Source of the DNA: Pseudomonas endophytica
Lineage (GTDB): Bacteria > Pseudomonadota > Gammaproteobacteria > Pseudomonadales > Pseudomonadaceae
Length of the DNA: 64,000 nt
Assembly (NCBI RefSeq): GCF_001411475.1
Contig: NZ_LLWH01000220.1
Coordinates: 1 to 64,000, forward strand
Direction of reading: 5' to 3'
Shown here: piece by piece, positions 9,579 to 18,081 of the stretch
How the letters are laid out: every line of letters starts with the position of its first letter
How positions within the stretch are numbered: position 1 is the first letter of the stretch
The notes under the pieces: generated by a model
Databases searched by the model: none
What the model saw: the letters and a program-made list of their open reading frames with translations, nothing else
Told to the model about the DNA's origin: nothing
Translations under genes and position numbers: made by a program

Positions 9579-11201
9579 ATGCCGGCGTTCTCTTCTCCCA
9601 GCGTTTTACGCGCGTTGCACCGACAGTCCCTGCTACTGGGTGCGCTGACATTATTGCTGTTTAGTGTGGGTGATATTCACCAGGCCGCGATTGGGTTTGA
9701 TTCGCGCTTTGTGATGTTTGCCAAAGAAATGCTGCGCCACGGTCCGAGTTTTTTTCCCACCACTTACGGCCAACCTTACGCCGACTATAACGCCACCACG
9801 ACGCTGTTTATCTGGTTACTGTCGTTGCCGTTCGGCGAGGTCAACAGCCTCACCGCTTGGCTGCCCACGGCAATTGCCAGTGCAACCATCGTGACGCTGA
9901 TCTACCGTTTAGTGGCTCCACAGTCCACCACATGGGCCTTGCTCAGTATTGTGTTGCTGTTGATGAGTGCGACGTTCATCACCGAAACCCGCGCTGTGTC
10001 ACTGGACCAGATGCTCGCAGCGGTCAGCTTAGGCGTGTTCTACCTAGCCTATGCCCACGATCATTTTGGCGCGCCGCGCCGACATTTTTGGCTGCTGGTG
10101 TTACTGGTACTGGGCTTTGCCATTCGCGGCCCCATTGGTTTGGTCATTCCCACGGGCATGCTGTGCAGTTACTGGCTACTAAGCGGCCAATGGCGGCGCA
10201 TGATCAGCGTGGGCTTACAGGCTTTGTTGTTATTAGTGCTGTGCATCGGACTGCTGCTGTTGCTCGCGTGGATAAGTGGCGGGCAAGCCTTTGTACAAGA
10301 CGTGATTCGCATGCAAGTCACGGGGCGTATCGACGGCTCTGAAGGTGCCAGTAGCACGTTCTATTACTTCACTAGCTCCATGGGTAACTATGCCCTCGCC
10401 TACCCTTTAGCCGTGCTGGTCTTGGCGGTCACCCTGATCGCAGGGCGCAAACCGTCGAGCCCCGCCTTGCATCTGGTTAAGTACTGCGCGGCGGCAGGGT
10501 TGATCGTGATGATCGGCCTGTCGATCCCACAAGCGAAGAAAGCCCGTTACTTGCTGCCCATGCTACCCATGGCCGCGATTATTGCTGCGTATCCATTCAT
10601 GGGCATGCAAGGTCGAGCGTTTGCGTGTCTACGCGTGATGATTCAGGTCATTTTATTGGTAATGCCCGCTCTGCTCATCGCAGGCTTGATCGTTGCAAGC
10701 AAGCGTTTCGCGGATGAATTGCCGCCGCTGAACACGATCTACAGTGTGCTCGGGGCGCTGCAAGTGGTCGCGTTAGGGCTATTATTCAACGCCCGGGTGC
10801 GCGCTGTTGGCTTGGGCGTTTGTGCAGTAGTGGCGATGTGGAGCAGCGCCATTGTGGTGCTCGAACCCGCTGAGCAAAACGCATACAACACACGAGATTT
10901 CACCGTGAACGCCATGCACCTGATCGACCAAGCCCCGGCCCCGTTGGTATTGCATGGCATGGCCAAAGACGCTAAGGCCATTAAATTTATGGTCAACGTA
11001 GATCGTGATTTGCTGCCAGTATTCACCCCTTCAGCCGTTGAATTAGCCGCCATAGAGGCTCCAGCGTGGATCGTGATGGATCGTAAGGATTACCAAGGAA
11101 TGCAAGGCACCCCACTGGGCAACACTGTTCCGGCATTAAGCGGACGGTTCGATAAAAACGACTACGTGTTGCTGCATTTAACCCATAGCAAGGGCGATTA
11201 G
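9579..11201 (+). CDS. ArnT-like glycosyltransferase family 39/83 membrane protein
   Basis: A 540-residue polytopic membrane protein with about 11-12 hydrophobic segments. Its N-terminal loop (IGFDSRFVMFAKEMLRHG, then GQPYADYNATTTLFIWLLSLP) is laid out like ArnT/PMT enzymes that use polyprenyl-phosphate sugars, with an acidic residue after the first helix. A smaller C-terminal periplasmic domain follows residue about 440. The sugar and acceptor are unknown. The ATG at 9579 has AAGGA eight bases upstream, so it is preferred over GTG at 9540. It sits after the arn terminator, so it is probably transcribed separately but could use the same lipid-linked sugar pool. The closest named relative is ArnT, but it is clearly a different paralogue. 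Confidence 0.75.
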   Translation: MPAFSSPSVLRALHRQSLLLGALTLLLFSVGDIHQAAIGFDSRFVMFAKEMLRHGPSFFPTTYGQPYADYNATTTLFIWLLSLPFGEVNSLTAWLPTAIASATIVTLIYRLVAPQSTTWALLSIVLLLMSATFITETRAVSLDQMLAAVSLGVFYLAYAHDHFGAPRRHFWLLVLLVLGFAIRGPIGLVIPTGMLCSYWLLSGQWRRMISVGLQALLLLVLCIGLLLLLAWISGGQAFVQDVIRMQVTGRIDGSEGASSTFYYFTSSMGNYALAYPLAVLVLAVTLIAGRKPSSPALHLVKYCAAAGLIVMIGLSIPQAKKARYLLPMLPMAAIIAAYPFMGMQGRAFACLRVMIQVILLVMPALLIAGLIVASKRFADELPPLNTIYSVLGALQVVALGLLFNARVRAVGLGVCAVVAMWSSAIVVLEPAEQNAYNTRDFTVNAMHLIDQAPAPLVLHGMAKDAKAIKFMVNVDRDLLPVFTPSAVELAAIEAPAWIVMDRKDYQGMQGTPLGNTVPALSGRFDKNDYVLLHLTHSKGD

Positions 11202-11220
11202 CCCTTGCCGGCGTTAGCTT

Positions 11221-11270
11221 GTCTCGCGATCTGTTTAAGATCAAAAGATCGCGAGCAAGCTCGCTCCTAC
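11221..11270. repeat. REP palindrome (Pseudomonas type)
   Basis: CTCGCGATCT (11223-11232) pairs perfectly with AGATCGCGAG (11246-11255), and the right end holds the hairpin GCGAGC-AA-GCTCGC (11251-11264) followed by TCCTAC. This is the well-known pseudomonad REP core related to GTAGGAGCGAGCTTGCTCGC. It lies between the ends of the convergent glycosyltransferase and nitronate monooxygenase genes. Confidence 0.8.
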
Positions 11271-11274
11271 AAAG

Positions 11275-12366
11275 TTACTCTGCGTTTTTTGCGGCGCGTG
11301 CAGCGTAATCGTCAATCAGTTTACGAGTCAGCTCAAACGATGACAGCTCAGCCATACGCCCTGGGCTTAAAGGGAACGCCTGACCTGCCCACAAGTTGAT
11401 GAAATCATCAGAACCCGAAGGCTCGGATTTAGCTTTCAATGGAAGCAGTACCCCGCCTGCCAACGGAAATTCTGGAGCCTGCGGGTTTATCGGCCCGACC
11501 TCACGCATCACCCGATTAACAATGCCGCGAGCCGGTCTGCCGGTGAACAGATTAGTCAGCGCCGTATCGCTGGCATTGGCCTCGCGCAGCGCCCGATGAT
11601 GGGGCTTGGAGATCTTAGCCTGCGGGCAAAACAGATACGCAGTACCTATTTGAACGGCACTGGCGCCCAGCGCAAAGGCTGCCGCAATACCGCGTGCATC
11701 AGCAATTGCGCCAGCCGCAATCACTGGCACCGAGACAGCATCCGCGATTTGCGGGACCAACGCGAAGGTGCCGATTTGGCTGTTCAGCTCACGGGTTAAA
11801 AACATCGCCCGATGACCTCCAGCTTCGCTACCCATGGCAATAACGCCATCGCAGCCATTCATTTCGAGCCACTGCGCCTCTTCTACGGTAGTCGCCGAGC
11901 TAAGAATCTTTGCACCGGTGGCTTTGACTCGAGCGACCCACTCTTGCGCAGGCAAGCCAAAGTGAAAGCTCACCACAGGTGGACGCAGTTCCTCGATCAG
12001 CGCACAGGTGGCCTCATCAAAAGGCGCCCGACTCGAGATCGGCGTTGGCGCGTCATAGTCGGCGTCCAACTCTTGATAATAGGCTTTAAACAGGGACTTC
12101 CAACGCTGTATCTGAGCCTCGTCGTACTCGGGCGCTTGATGGCAGAAGAAATTGAGATTGAAAGGTTGATCGCTAGCCGCTCGAAACGTCGCCACCTCTT
12201 CGCGAATAGCTTCCAGGCTCAAGGTGGCGCACGCCAAAGAGCCCAAACCGCCCGCCTTGGCTACACCCATCATGACGTCAACACCAGCACCCAGCATGGG
12301 CGCCTGAATGATGGGAGCGCTGATACCGAGCAAGTCGATAAAGCGTGAGTCAGGCCAACACGTCAT
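11275..12366 (-). CDS. Nitronate monooxygenase family flavoprotein (2-nitropropane dioxygenase-like)
   Basis: A 363-residue TIM-barrel FMN enzyme. Features are the N-terminal APIIQAPMLGAGVD, NLNFFCH, the FMN-phosphate loops VPVIAAGAIADARGI and GASAVQIGTAYL, and GSEAGGHR, which carries the conserved active-site histidine. Members oxidise alkyl nitronates or act as NAD(P)H:quinone reductases; the exact substrate cannot be read from sequence. The gene is convergent with the upstream glycosyltransferase, with only a REP element between them, and runs toward it from a start 43 bases downstream of the L,D-transpeptidase stop. The ATG at 12366 starts the fold with no longer alternative needed. Confidence 0.85.
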   Translation of the reverse strand: MTCWPDSRFIDLLGISAPIIQAPMLGAGVDVMMGVAKAGGLGSLACATLSLEAIREEVATFRAASDQPFNLNFFCHQAPEYDEAQIQRWKSLFKAYYQELDADYDAPTPISSRAPFDEATCALIEELRPPVVSFHFGLPAQEWVARVKATGAKILSSATTVEEAQWLEMNGCDGVIAMGSEAGGHRAMFLTRELNSQIGTFALVPQIADAVSVPVIAAGAIADARGIAAAFALGASAVQIGTAYLFCPQAKISKPHHRALREANASDTALTNLFTGRPARGIVNRVMREVGPINPQAPEFPLAGGVLLPLKAKSEPSGSDDFINLWAGQAFPLSPGRMAELSSFELTRKLIDDYAARAAKNAE

Positions 12367-12409
12367 GGTTTTATTCTCAGCAGGGATGAGTGGTAAATAG
12401 TGACCGCGA

Positions 12410-13966
12410 CTAACGCTTATTGGCCAGTGCTTTTATTAGGGCCTGGTCACGGCTGTAGATGTCCGGCGTGTAGATCACATTGCCAGCAGCGTCGGCTTGC
12501 GCCGTCCAGTAAGTCATCAAGATTGGCTTAGGGTCAGACAGGCGAAATTCATGGGTTTTACCCGTGCTGAGCAAGTCTTCGGTGCGATTTTTTTCGGCGG
12601 GTGTTACCAGCACATCACGCAGTTGGAACACCGACTCAACCCGCACACAGCCTGAACTAAAAGCCCGCGGGCCTTTGCTGAACAACGCTTGGCTTGGCGT
12701 GTCGTGCAAGTACACAGAGAACGGATTCGGGAAACGCAGCACAATTTTGCCCAGCGGGTTTCTGGGCCCGGCGCCTTGGCGCAACAGGATATTGCCGGGA
12801 CGATCCCAATCAATACTTTGTGGCGATAACGGCTGGCCATTGCTGTCGATGACTTGCAGGTCATGGCGGCTCAAAAAAGACGCATCGCGGCGAATTTGCG
12901 GCAGTTTGTCTTCTTTAAAAATGGTTGGCGGAATGGTCCAGGTCGGATTTAGGGTCAAACGCGTTACCCGTGACTTGAGTAATGGCGTTTGACGATCAGG
13001 CCGCCCTACTTGAGTTCGGGTTTGCCACACCGGAGCGCCATTTTCGTAGACGGTCAATTTCGCAGCAGGCACATTCACCAGCAGCATCGACGGCTCGAAA
13101 TCCTGAGCCATCCAGCGAAAGCGCTCCAAGTTTATTCTCAATTGCTCGCGGCGAACTTCAGGGCTCACATTCAGCTCTTTCAACGTACCGGCGCCAAGGA
13201 TGCCATCGGCCTGTAATGAATGGTTGAGCTGAAAGCCTTTGATGGCTGAAACAAGCTCATTGCTATAGAGGTTATCGAGGGGCGCAAATGAGTGATCCAA
13301 GTACCCTTCGCCCCGCAGCCGCTGAACCAGCACTGGGACTCGCGAGTCTTGCATGCCAGGGCGTAGCACGGGGCCGTCCGGTACGGTTGGCCAAATCGGC
13401 AACGGTTGCAGGCGTTGCTGGGCATACACGTGACGCAAGTTCTTATACAGCTCAAACCCAGGGCGCGCCTGTGCAAACCCTTGGTCAATGTTGTTCAGCC
13501 CCAACTGCGCGATCGAAAGAATCGGGGTTCTGTCTGGCGTGACCTCATTGGCATGCCACACCGGTTCGAAACGGGCTTGCGGCAAGCGACCGTAGTGCAG
13601 GTCTTGTAGAGCCTGCAGATATTGGCGACTGATTTCGATATCGGCGCACAGGTCTTTAGGCTCGGGCAATGGGTAGTTCAGAGGGTCAAGGCCGTCGTCT
13701 GCAAGACTGGGCAAAGCGGCTTTAAAGGCTGCCAGACGCTCTTTGTCAGCCCAAATTGGCTGGTAGTTCTGGCTCTGGTAAAAAGCTTGCAGTAACGCCT
13801 GCGCAGGTTCGTTGATACGGCTGGCTAAGGTTGGGCAGGCTTGTGGCAGTTGAGTCAGTGTCACTTGCACCATGCCTAACGGCTCGACGGGCAGGTCATC
13901 CGCCCGCGCGACCAGTGGCGCTGCGAGCAGGGCAAGGGTGAAGTAACATGCGTGTTTTTTGATCAA
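12410..13966 (-). CDS. L,D-transpeptidase with peptidoglycan-binding domain (YcbB/LdtD-like)
   Basis: A periplasmic enzyme of 518 residues from the TTG at 13966, which has GGAG eight bases upstream; an ATG at 14008 would add 14 residues but has no better ribosome site. A signal peptide (HACYFTLALLAAPLVARA) is followed by a scaffold domain, a peptidoglycan-binding domain (FQLNHSLQADGILGAGT, about 245-265) and a YkuD catalytic domain with His421 and the nucleophile Cys440 in FSSGCVRV. Such enzymes form 3-3 crosslinks in murein or attach proteins. It is divergent from a second, smaller L,D-transpeptidase gene at 14109, so both promoters share about 140 bases. The motif SSGC replaces the more common SHGC, as is usual in the YcbB subgroup. 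Confidence 0.88.
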   Translation of the reverse strand: MIKKHACYFTLALLAAPLVARADDLPVEPLGMVQVTLTQLPQACPTLASRINEPAQALLQAFYQSQNYQPIWADKERLAAFKAALPSLADDGLDPLNYPLPEPKDLCADIEISRQYLQALQDLHYGRLPQARFEPVWHANEVTPDRTPILSIAQLGLNNIDQGFAQARPGFELYKNLRHVYAQQRLQPLPIWPTVPDGPVLRPGMQDSRVPVLVQRLRGEGYLDHSFAPLDNLYSNELVSAIKGFQLNHSLQADGILGAGTLKELNVSPEVRREQLRINLERFRWMAQDFEPSMLLVNVPAAKLTVYENGAPVWQTRTQVGRPDRQTPLLKSRVTRLTLNPTWTIPPTIFKEDKLPQIRRDASFLSRHDLQVIDSNGQPLSPQSIDWDRPGNILLRQGAGPRNPLGKIVLRFPNPFSVYLHDTPSQALFSKGPRAFSSGCVRVESVFQLRDVLVTPAEKNRTEDLLSTGKTHEFRLSDPKPILMTYWTAQADAAGNVIYTPDIYSRDQALIKALANKR

Positions 13967-14108
13967 CTGCTTAACTCCAGTCCGTGGCCTTTGTGTGAGG
14001 GTCACCATGATGCTTGTCGCGCTATACAGTCAGGCTAGCATCTAAATCGCAGCTGCCCTTGGATCAGCGCAATGTCATAAGTCTATTTACTGTGGAAACT
14101 CTCTTAAT

Positions 14109-14816
14109 ATGCTGATTTTTTTGCGACGACTGTTTTTGGTCGCCGCGTCCCTGGGTTCTGTCTGCAGCCCAGTGTTCGCCGCCAATGCTTCTACCCCGGT
14201 GCTTTATAACAGCCTTGCCCAGGCAGCTCCGGAACTGAATCCTCAAGTCCTTGAAAGTGCCCTCAGCGCGATGCAATGCGCGGTTAACAACGGGGCCAGT
14301 AAAGCTCGGCACTTAGCGGTTATCGACTATTCAATGCCATCAACGGCTAAGCGTTTATGGATTTTCGATTTAAAGGCCAAAAAGCTGGTACTGCGTGAGC
14401 TTGTGGCTCATGGTCAAAACTCCGGTCAAAACTTTGCTACTCGGTTTTCCAACAGCGAGGGCAGCTTCCAGTCCAGTCTGGGTCTGTTTCGCACTCAAGA
14501 AAGCTACCAAGGTGCAAACGGCTATTCGCTGCGCATGGACGGTCTTGAGCCGGGTATCAATGATCGGGCCCGTGATCGCGATATCGTGATTCACGGGGCC
14601 AGCTATGTGAACCCTTTGTGGAGCCAAAGCCAAGGGCGCATCGGTCGCAGCCAGGGTTGTCCAGCCGTACGCCCTCAAGTTGCGCGCCAAGTGGTTGACA
14701 ACCTGAAGAACGGTCAGTTCATGTTTGCGTGGTATCCCGATCAACGTTGGTTGAAATCTTCGGCGTATCTAAACTGCAAGCCACAGCTAGTGGCGAGTAT
14801 TGTTTCAACCAAGTAG
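14109..14816 (+). CDS. Murein L,D-transpeptidase catalytic domain protein (YkuD_2 type)
   Basis: A 235-residue exported protein with a signal peptide ending near VFAANA (residue 25). The catalytic pair is His162 in IHGASYVN and Cys184 in GRSQGCPAV, the pattern of the short L,D-transpeptidase family in which a single domain spans the protein. It should act on peptidoglycan stem peptides in the periplasm, though some members of the family have no measured activity. It is transcribed divergently from the larger L,D-transpeptidase, suggesting joint control of cell-wall remodelling. No lipobox is seen. Confidence 0.82.
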   Translation: MLIFLRRLFLVAASLGSVCSPVFAANASTPVLYNSLAQAAPELNPQVLESALSAMQCAVNNGASKARHLAVIDYSMPSTAKRLWIFDLKAKKLVLRELVAHGQNSGQNFATRFSNSEGSFQSSLGLFRTQESYQGANGYSLRMDGLEPGINDRARDRDIVIHGASYVNPLWSQSQGRIGRSQGCPAVRPQVARQVVDNLKNGQFMFAWYPDQRWLKSSAYLNCKPQLVASIVSTK

Positions 14817-14830
14817 AAAAAAGTTTCTCT

Positions 14831-14924
14831 GTAGCCGCTGACGAGCCACGAGGCCGCGATGGGTTGCTCAGCAATCCTTTGCGGCGTCCCTACGGTGCTC
14901 ATCGTCGGCCTGCGCCTCGTCAGC
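14831..14924. repeat. Dispersed palindromic repeat candidate
   Basis: GCTGACGAG (14837-14845) is repeated inverted as CTCGTCAGC (14916-14924), with internal complementary G/C-rich segments, directly after the L,D-transpeptidase stop. It resembles the extragenic palindromes starting GTAGCCGCTGACGAG that occur in pseudomonad genomes. Copy number cannot be checked here. Confidence 0.5.
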
Positions 14925-15008
14925 CACTGCCCTCCATACTCATTTGCGACGCCTTTTCTCTGGAGGCGACACCTCTAAGCGTCTAGGGTTGACTCAATAG
15001 GTTCGTGT

Positions 15009-15047
15009 CTATTTATTACTATTTATCCGCATTAATACGATAAATAG
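15009..15047. promoter_or_regulatory. Operator candidate for the adjacent GntR-family regulator
   Basis: CTATTTAT occurs twice in direct orientation (15009-15016 and 15019-15026, period 10) and once inverted as ATAAATAG (15040-15047). The outer arms of the inverted pair enclose 13 bases. The array ends five bases before the regulator start codon, so a protein bound here would block its own translation start or promoter. Autoregulation is inferred from position and symmetry. Confidence 0.6.
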
Positions 15048-15052
15048 AACAG

Positions 15053-15823
15053 ATGCTTAATCGCCCGATTCGCCGCAAACGCCAGAAGCTCTCCGATGTC
15101 ATTGTCGAATCGGTGAAGCGTTCAATTGTGACCGATGCGCTAAAACCCGGCGACCGCCTGCCCACTGAGCGTGAGTTGATGGAGAGCTTTCAATGCTCCA
15201 AAGGCTCCGCGCGCGAAGCACTCAAGGCGCTTGAGGTCGAGGGGCTCGTCAGCACCCGCACGGGGCCCAGCGGTGGGGCTTACCTAAATCAAGCTGGAAC
15301 CGAACCGGCCAGCCGCGCACTGCGCAATTATCTGCACTTCCAGCATTTGGACGGCGAGCAGGTGTATCAACTGCGCAAGGTCATTGAGGTTGAGTTGGCG
15401 GTGTCGGTCATCGGCCGCTTAAGCGCTAAGGATTATCAGGCGCTGCAAGCCAATGTGGATTTTTGCAGCGCGCCCGAAGACAGTGAAGAAGGCCAGCGTG
15501 AGCAACGCTTGGCCGAGATTGAATTCCATAACCTGTTGGCTGGCGCCTGCCCTAACCCGCTGCTGAGCTTTATGGCGCAGTTTCTCAACGATTTACTACG
15601 CGATCTGGTGGTGCTGAAAAAAGCCTACAAACCAAAACGCAAACAGTTCGATGCCGCCAACCTTGATTATCACAAGCAGTTATTGATTGCTTTGCGCGCC
15701 GAGGATGAGGCCAACGTTCGCAGTTTGATGCATGAGCATATGTGTGACGCCGAGCACCATATGACCGCCTTAGAAGGCCAAGTCAGCCCGCACTTCTTGC
15801 TTGAGTTCGATCACTCTCACTAA
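15053..15823 (+). CDS. FadR/GntR-family transcriptional regulator
   Basis: A 256-residue regulator. The N-terminal winged helix (residues about 10-80) includes LKPGDRLPTERELMESFQCSKGSAREALKALEVEGLVSTRTG, the hallmark GntR pattern; the rest is a helical FCD effector domain (about 95-240) with the metal-ligand type segments EIEFHNLL and HKQLLIALRAED and MHEHMCDAEHH. It precedes an ABC importer and two amide hydrolases on the same strand, so it most likely controls them in response to a substrate or product. A palindromic repeat array ends right before its start codon. The effector is unknown. Confidence 0.88.
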   Translation: MLNRPIRRKRQKLSDVIVESVKRSIVTDALKPGDRLPTERELMESFQCSKGSAREALKALEVEGLVSTRTGPSGGAYLNQAGTEPASRALRNYLHFQHLDGEQVYQLRKVIEVELAVSVIGRLSAKDYQALQANVDFCSAPEDSEEGQREQRLAEIEFHNLLAGACPNPLLSFMAQFLNDLLRDLVVLKKAYKPKRKQFDAANLDYHKQLLIALRAEDEANVRSLMHEHMCDAEHHMTALEGQVSPHFLLEFDHSH

Positions 15824-15949
15824 GCCGTTAAATCATAACCGTGTGTTAGCACGTACTGTCGCTCTATCTAATAAAAGGCCTGTTCACAGGACCTGATCCG
15901 CCGTTTGCCATTGCTACTCCTGCCAATAATTAAACCAGGGAGTTACCCT

Positions 15950-17152
15950 ATGCAACGTCGTACTTTGTTGAAAGCCGGGCTGGTTGCTGCCAGTGCGTTA
16001 AGCCTTCCGCTAGGCATACGCCAAGCTTTCGCCGCACAACCTTTTACCTTCTATGGCCTCAAGTCCATGTCTGGAGCCTTTGCCAGTTATGGAAAGTTTG
16101 CCGACATGGGCTCGCGCTTGGCCGTGGAGCAGTATCCGCAGCTGTTGGGCAGGCCGTTGAACTACAAAGTCATCGACACCGAAGGTAATGCTGGCAAAGC
16201 AGTACGCAAGGTTCAGGAAGCCATTGGCCAAGACGGCGCGAGGTTTTTCCAAGGCTGCACGCTGTCGTCTTCAGCCTTGGCGGTGGCGAAAGAAGTCAAC
16301 AAAACCCAAGGTGTTTTTATGACCCCGGTCGGGGCGGATGAAGTGACCGGCAAAGATTGCAACAGCTCCACATTTCGCTGGTCGGTGCCCACTTACGGCG
16401 CGGTGCGCGAAACCTTAGTCCCGCTGATCAAACGCCTGCCAGAGGCTAAACGCTGGTACACCATCACCCCGCAGTATGTGTTCGGCGAGGCGCTACTCGA
16501 CGGCACGCGCCAAGTGCTTGAAGAACATGGCTTGCAATTGGTGGGCAACAGTTATCACTCACTACAAGAGCAGGAGTTTTCCGGCTACTTAACCAACGCT
16601 ATTTCAGCCAAACCCGACGTGCTGGTACTGCTCAACTTCGGCAGCCAATCCAACAATGCGCTGCGCCAAGCCGTGAATTTCGGCATGAAAGAACGGATGA
16701 AGATTTTGCTGGTGTGGTCGGCCGGGCTGGATCAATTTCAGGAGCTGGGCAGTGATGTGCTGGAGGGTGTTTACCTTGGGGCGCAGTACTGGCACCAAGT
16801 GGACAGCCCGCTCAACCGCGAACTGGTCAAAGCGACCCAGGCCAAATACGGTATTAACCCCAACTACCCGCTAGCCGCCGATTACATCAGCACTAAAGTC
16901 ATGCTCGACACCATCGCCGCCACTGGCAGCTTTGATGGTCCGACGGTGGCAAAAGCCATGCAGGGCTTGAGCTACGAAGGTCCGACCGGCAAAGAAACAA
17001 TCCGCGCCGGTGACCATCAAGTGATCAAAGATTACTACCTGATGTTAGGCAAACCTGAGAGCGAAATGGCTGACAAGGACGATCTGGCGATGGTTGTCAG
17101 TTCGGGTCAGTCGTTTACACCGGTTGCCGACACCGGCTGCGTACTCAGCTAA
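15950..17152 (+). CDS. ABC transporter substrate-binding protein (branched-chain amino acid/amide family)
   Basis: A 400-residue periplasmic binding protein of the type I fold (Peripla_BP_6 family). The start MQRRTLLKAGLVAASALSL contains RRTLLK, a Tat-like twin-arginine signal, unusual but known in this family. The ATG at 15950 has AGGGAG eight bases upstream; extension to 15905 would add 15 residues before the signal. Similarity in layout to LivK, UrtA and AmiC suggests an amide, urea-like or carbamoyl compound as ligand. It is the first gene of the importer, 126 bases after the GntR regulator and 67 before the permease. Confidence 0.87.
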   Translation: MQRRTLLKAGLVAASALSLPLGIRQAFAAQPFTFYGLKSMSGAFASYGKFADMGSRLAVEQYPQLLGRPLNYKVIDTEGNAGKAVRKVQEAIGQDGARFFQGCTLSSSALAVAKEVNKTQGVFMTPVGADEVTGKDCNSSTFRWSVPTYGAVRETLVPLIKRLPEAKRWYTITPQYVFGEALLDGTRQVLEEHGLQLVGNSYHSLQEQEFSGYLTNAISAKPDVLVLLNFGSQSNNALRQAVNFGMKERMKILLVWSAGLDQFQELGSDVLEGVYLGAQYWHQVDSPLNRELVKATQAKYGINPNYPLAADYISTKVMLDTIAATGSFDGPTVAKAMQGLSYEGPTGKETIRAGDHQVIKDYYLMLGKPESEMADKDDLAMVVSSGQSFTPVADTGCVLS

Positions 17153-17219
17153 CCCCCCGATTATTTGGCGCTTGCTATACGCAGCCGGTCAACCACGACC
17201 GCCTGCAGAGGGTATCTGC

Positions 17220-18080
17220 ATGCTCGAACTTTATATGTTTCAGATTCTCAATGGCCTAGGCCTGGGGATGATCTACTTTCTGATTGCGGTTGGGCTGACC
17301 ATCATTTTTGGTCTGCTGAACTTCGTCAACTTCGCCCACGGCGCGTTTTTCCTGTTGGGTGCCTACCTCTGCTACACCGCGGTCAGCCTCACCGGTAATT
17401 TTTGGCTGTCGCTGCTGATTGCCCCCCTACTGGTTGCCGCCTTGGCCTGGATCATCGAGCGGGTGCTGATTCAGCGAATTTATAACCTGCCGCACATGTT
17501 TCAGATTCTAGTGACGCTGGGGATCGCACTGATCATTCAAGAAGCCAGCGTGATGATATGGGGGCCGGTTGGTAAAAGCGTCGCGGTCCCGCCATTGCTT
17601 CGCGGCGTGGTCGAAATTGGCGATTTTGTGTACCCCTACTACCGCTTGTTTCTGATTGTGTTCTCGGCGCTGGTGGGCTTTGCCCTGTGGTTGCTGCTGG
17701 AGCGCACACGCTTTGGGGCGTTGGTACGCGCTGGCAGTGAAAGCACTGAAACCGTGTCGTTGCTGGGCACCAACATCTTTCGCCTGTTCTCCATGACCTT
17801 CGCCCTAGGCGCAGGGCTGGCCGGTATTGCCGGTGTGCTATTCGCGCCGTTGCGCGGCGCTCAGCCTTTTGTGGGCCCGGAGATTCTCGGCGTAGCCTTC
17901 GTGGTGGTGGTGATCGGCGGCATGGGATCGTTCAGTGGCGCATTGGTGGGTGGTCTGCTGGTGGGTGTGGTGCAAAGCCTGATGACAACTATCTGGCCCC
18001 AAGGCGCGAGTCTAATGATCTACGGCGCAATGGCCATAGTGATTTTGCTGCGTCCTTACGGCCTGTTTGGGAGAGCCTGA
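17220..18080 (+). CDS. Branched-chain-type ABC transporter permease (LivH family)
   Basis: A 286-residue inner membrane permease with about eight helices. Key LivH signatures are GLTIIFGLLNFVNFAHGAFF near the N-terminus and GMGSFSGALVGGLLVGV toward the C-terminus. The ATG at 17220 follows an AGAGGG ribosome site and starts the first helix; upstream extension would overlap the binding-protein gene. It pairs with the LivM-like permease that starts two bases after its stop. Confidence 0.88.
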   Translation: MLELYMFQILNGLGLGMIYFLIAVGLTIIFGLLNFVNFAHGAFFLLGAYLCYTAVSLTGNFWLSLLIAPLLVAALAWIIERVLIQRIYNLPHMFQILVTLGIALIIQEASVMIWGPVGKSVAVPPLLRGVVEIGDFVYPYYRLFLIVFSALVGFALWLLLERTRFGALVRAGSESTETVSLLGTNIFRLFSMTFALGAGLAGIAGVLFAPLRGAQPFVGPEILGVAFVVVVIGGMGSFSGALVGGLLVGVVQSLMTTIWPQGASLMIYGAMAIVILLRPYGLFGRA

Positions 18081-18081
18081 C

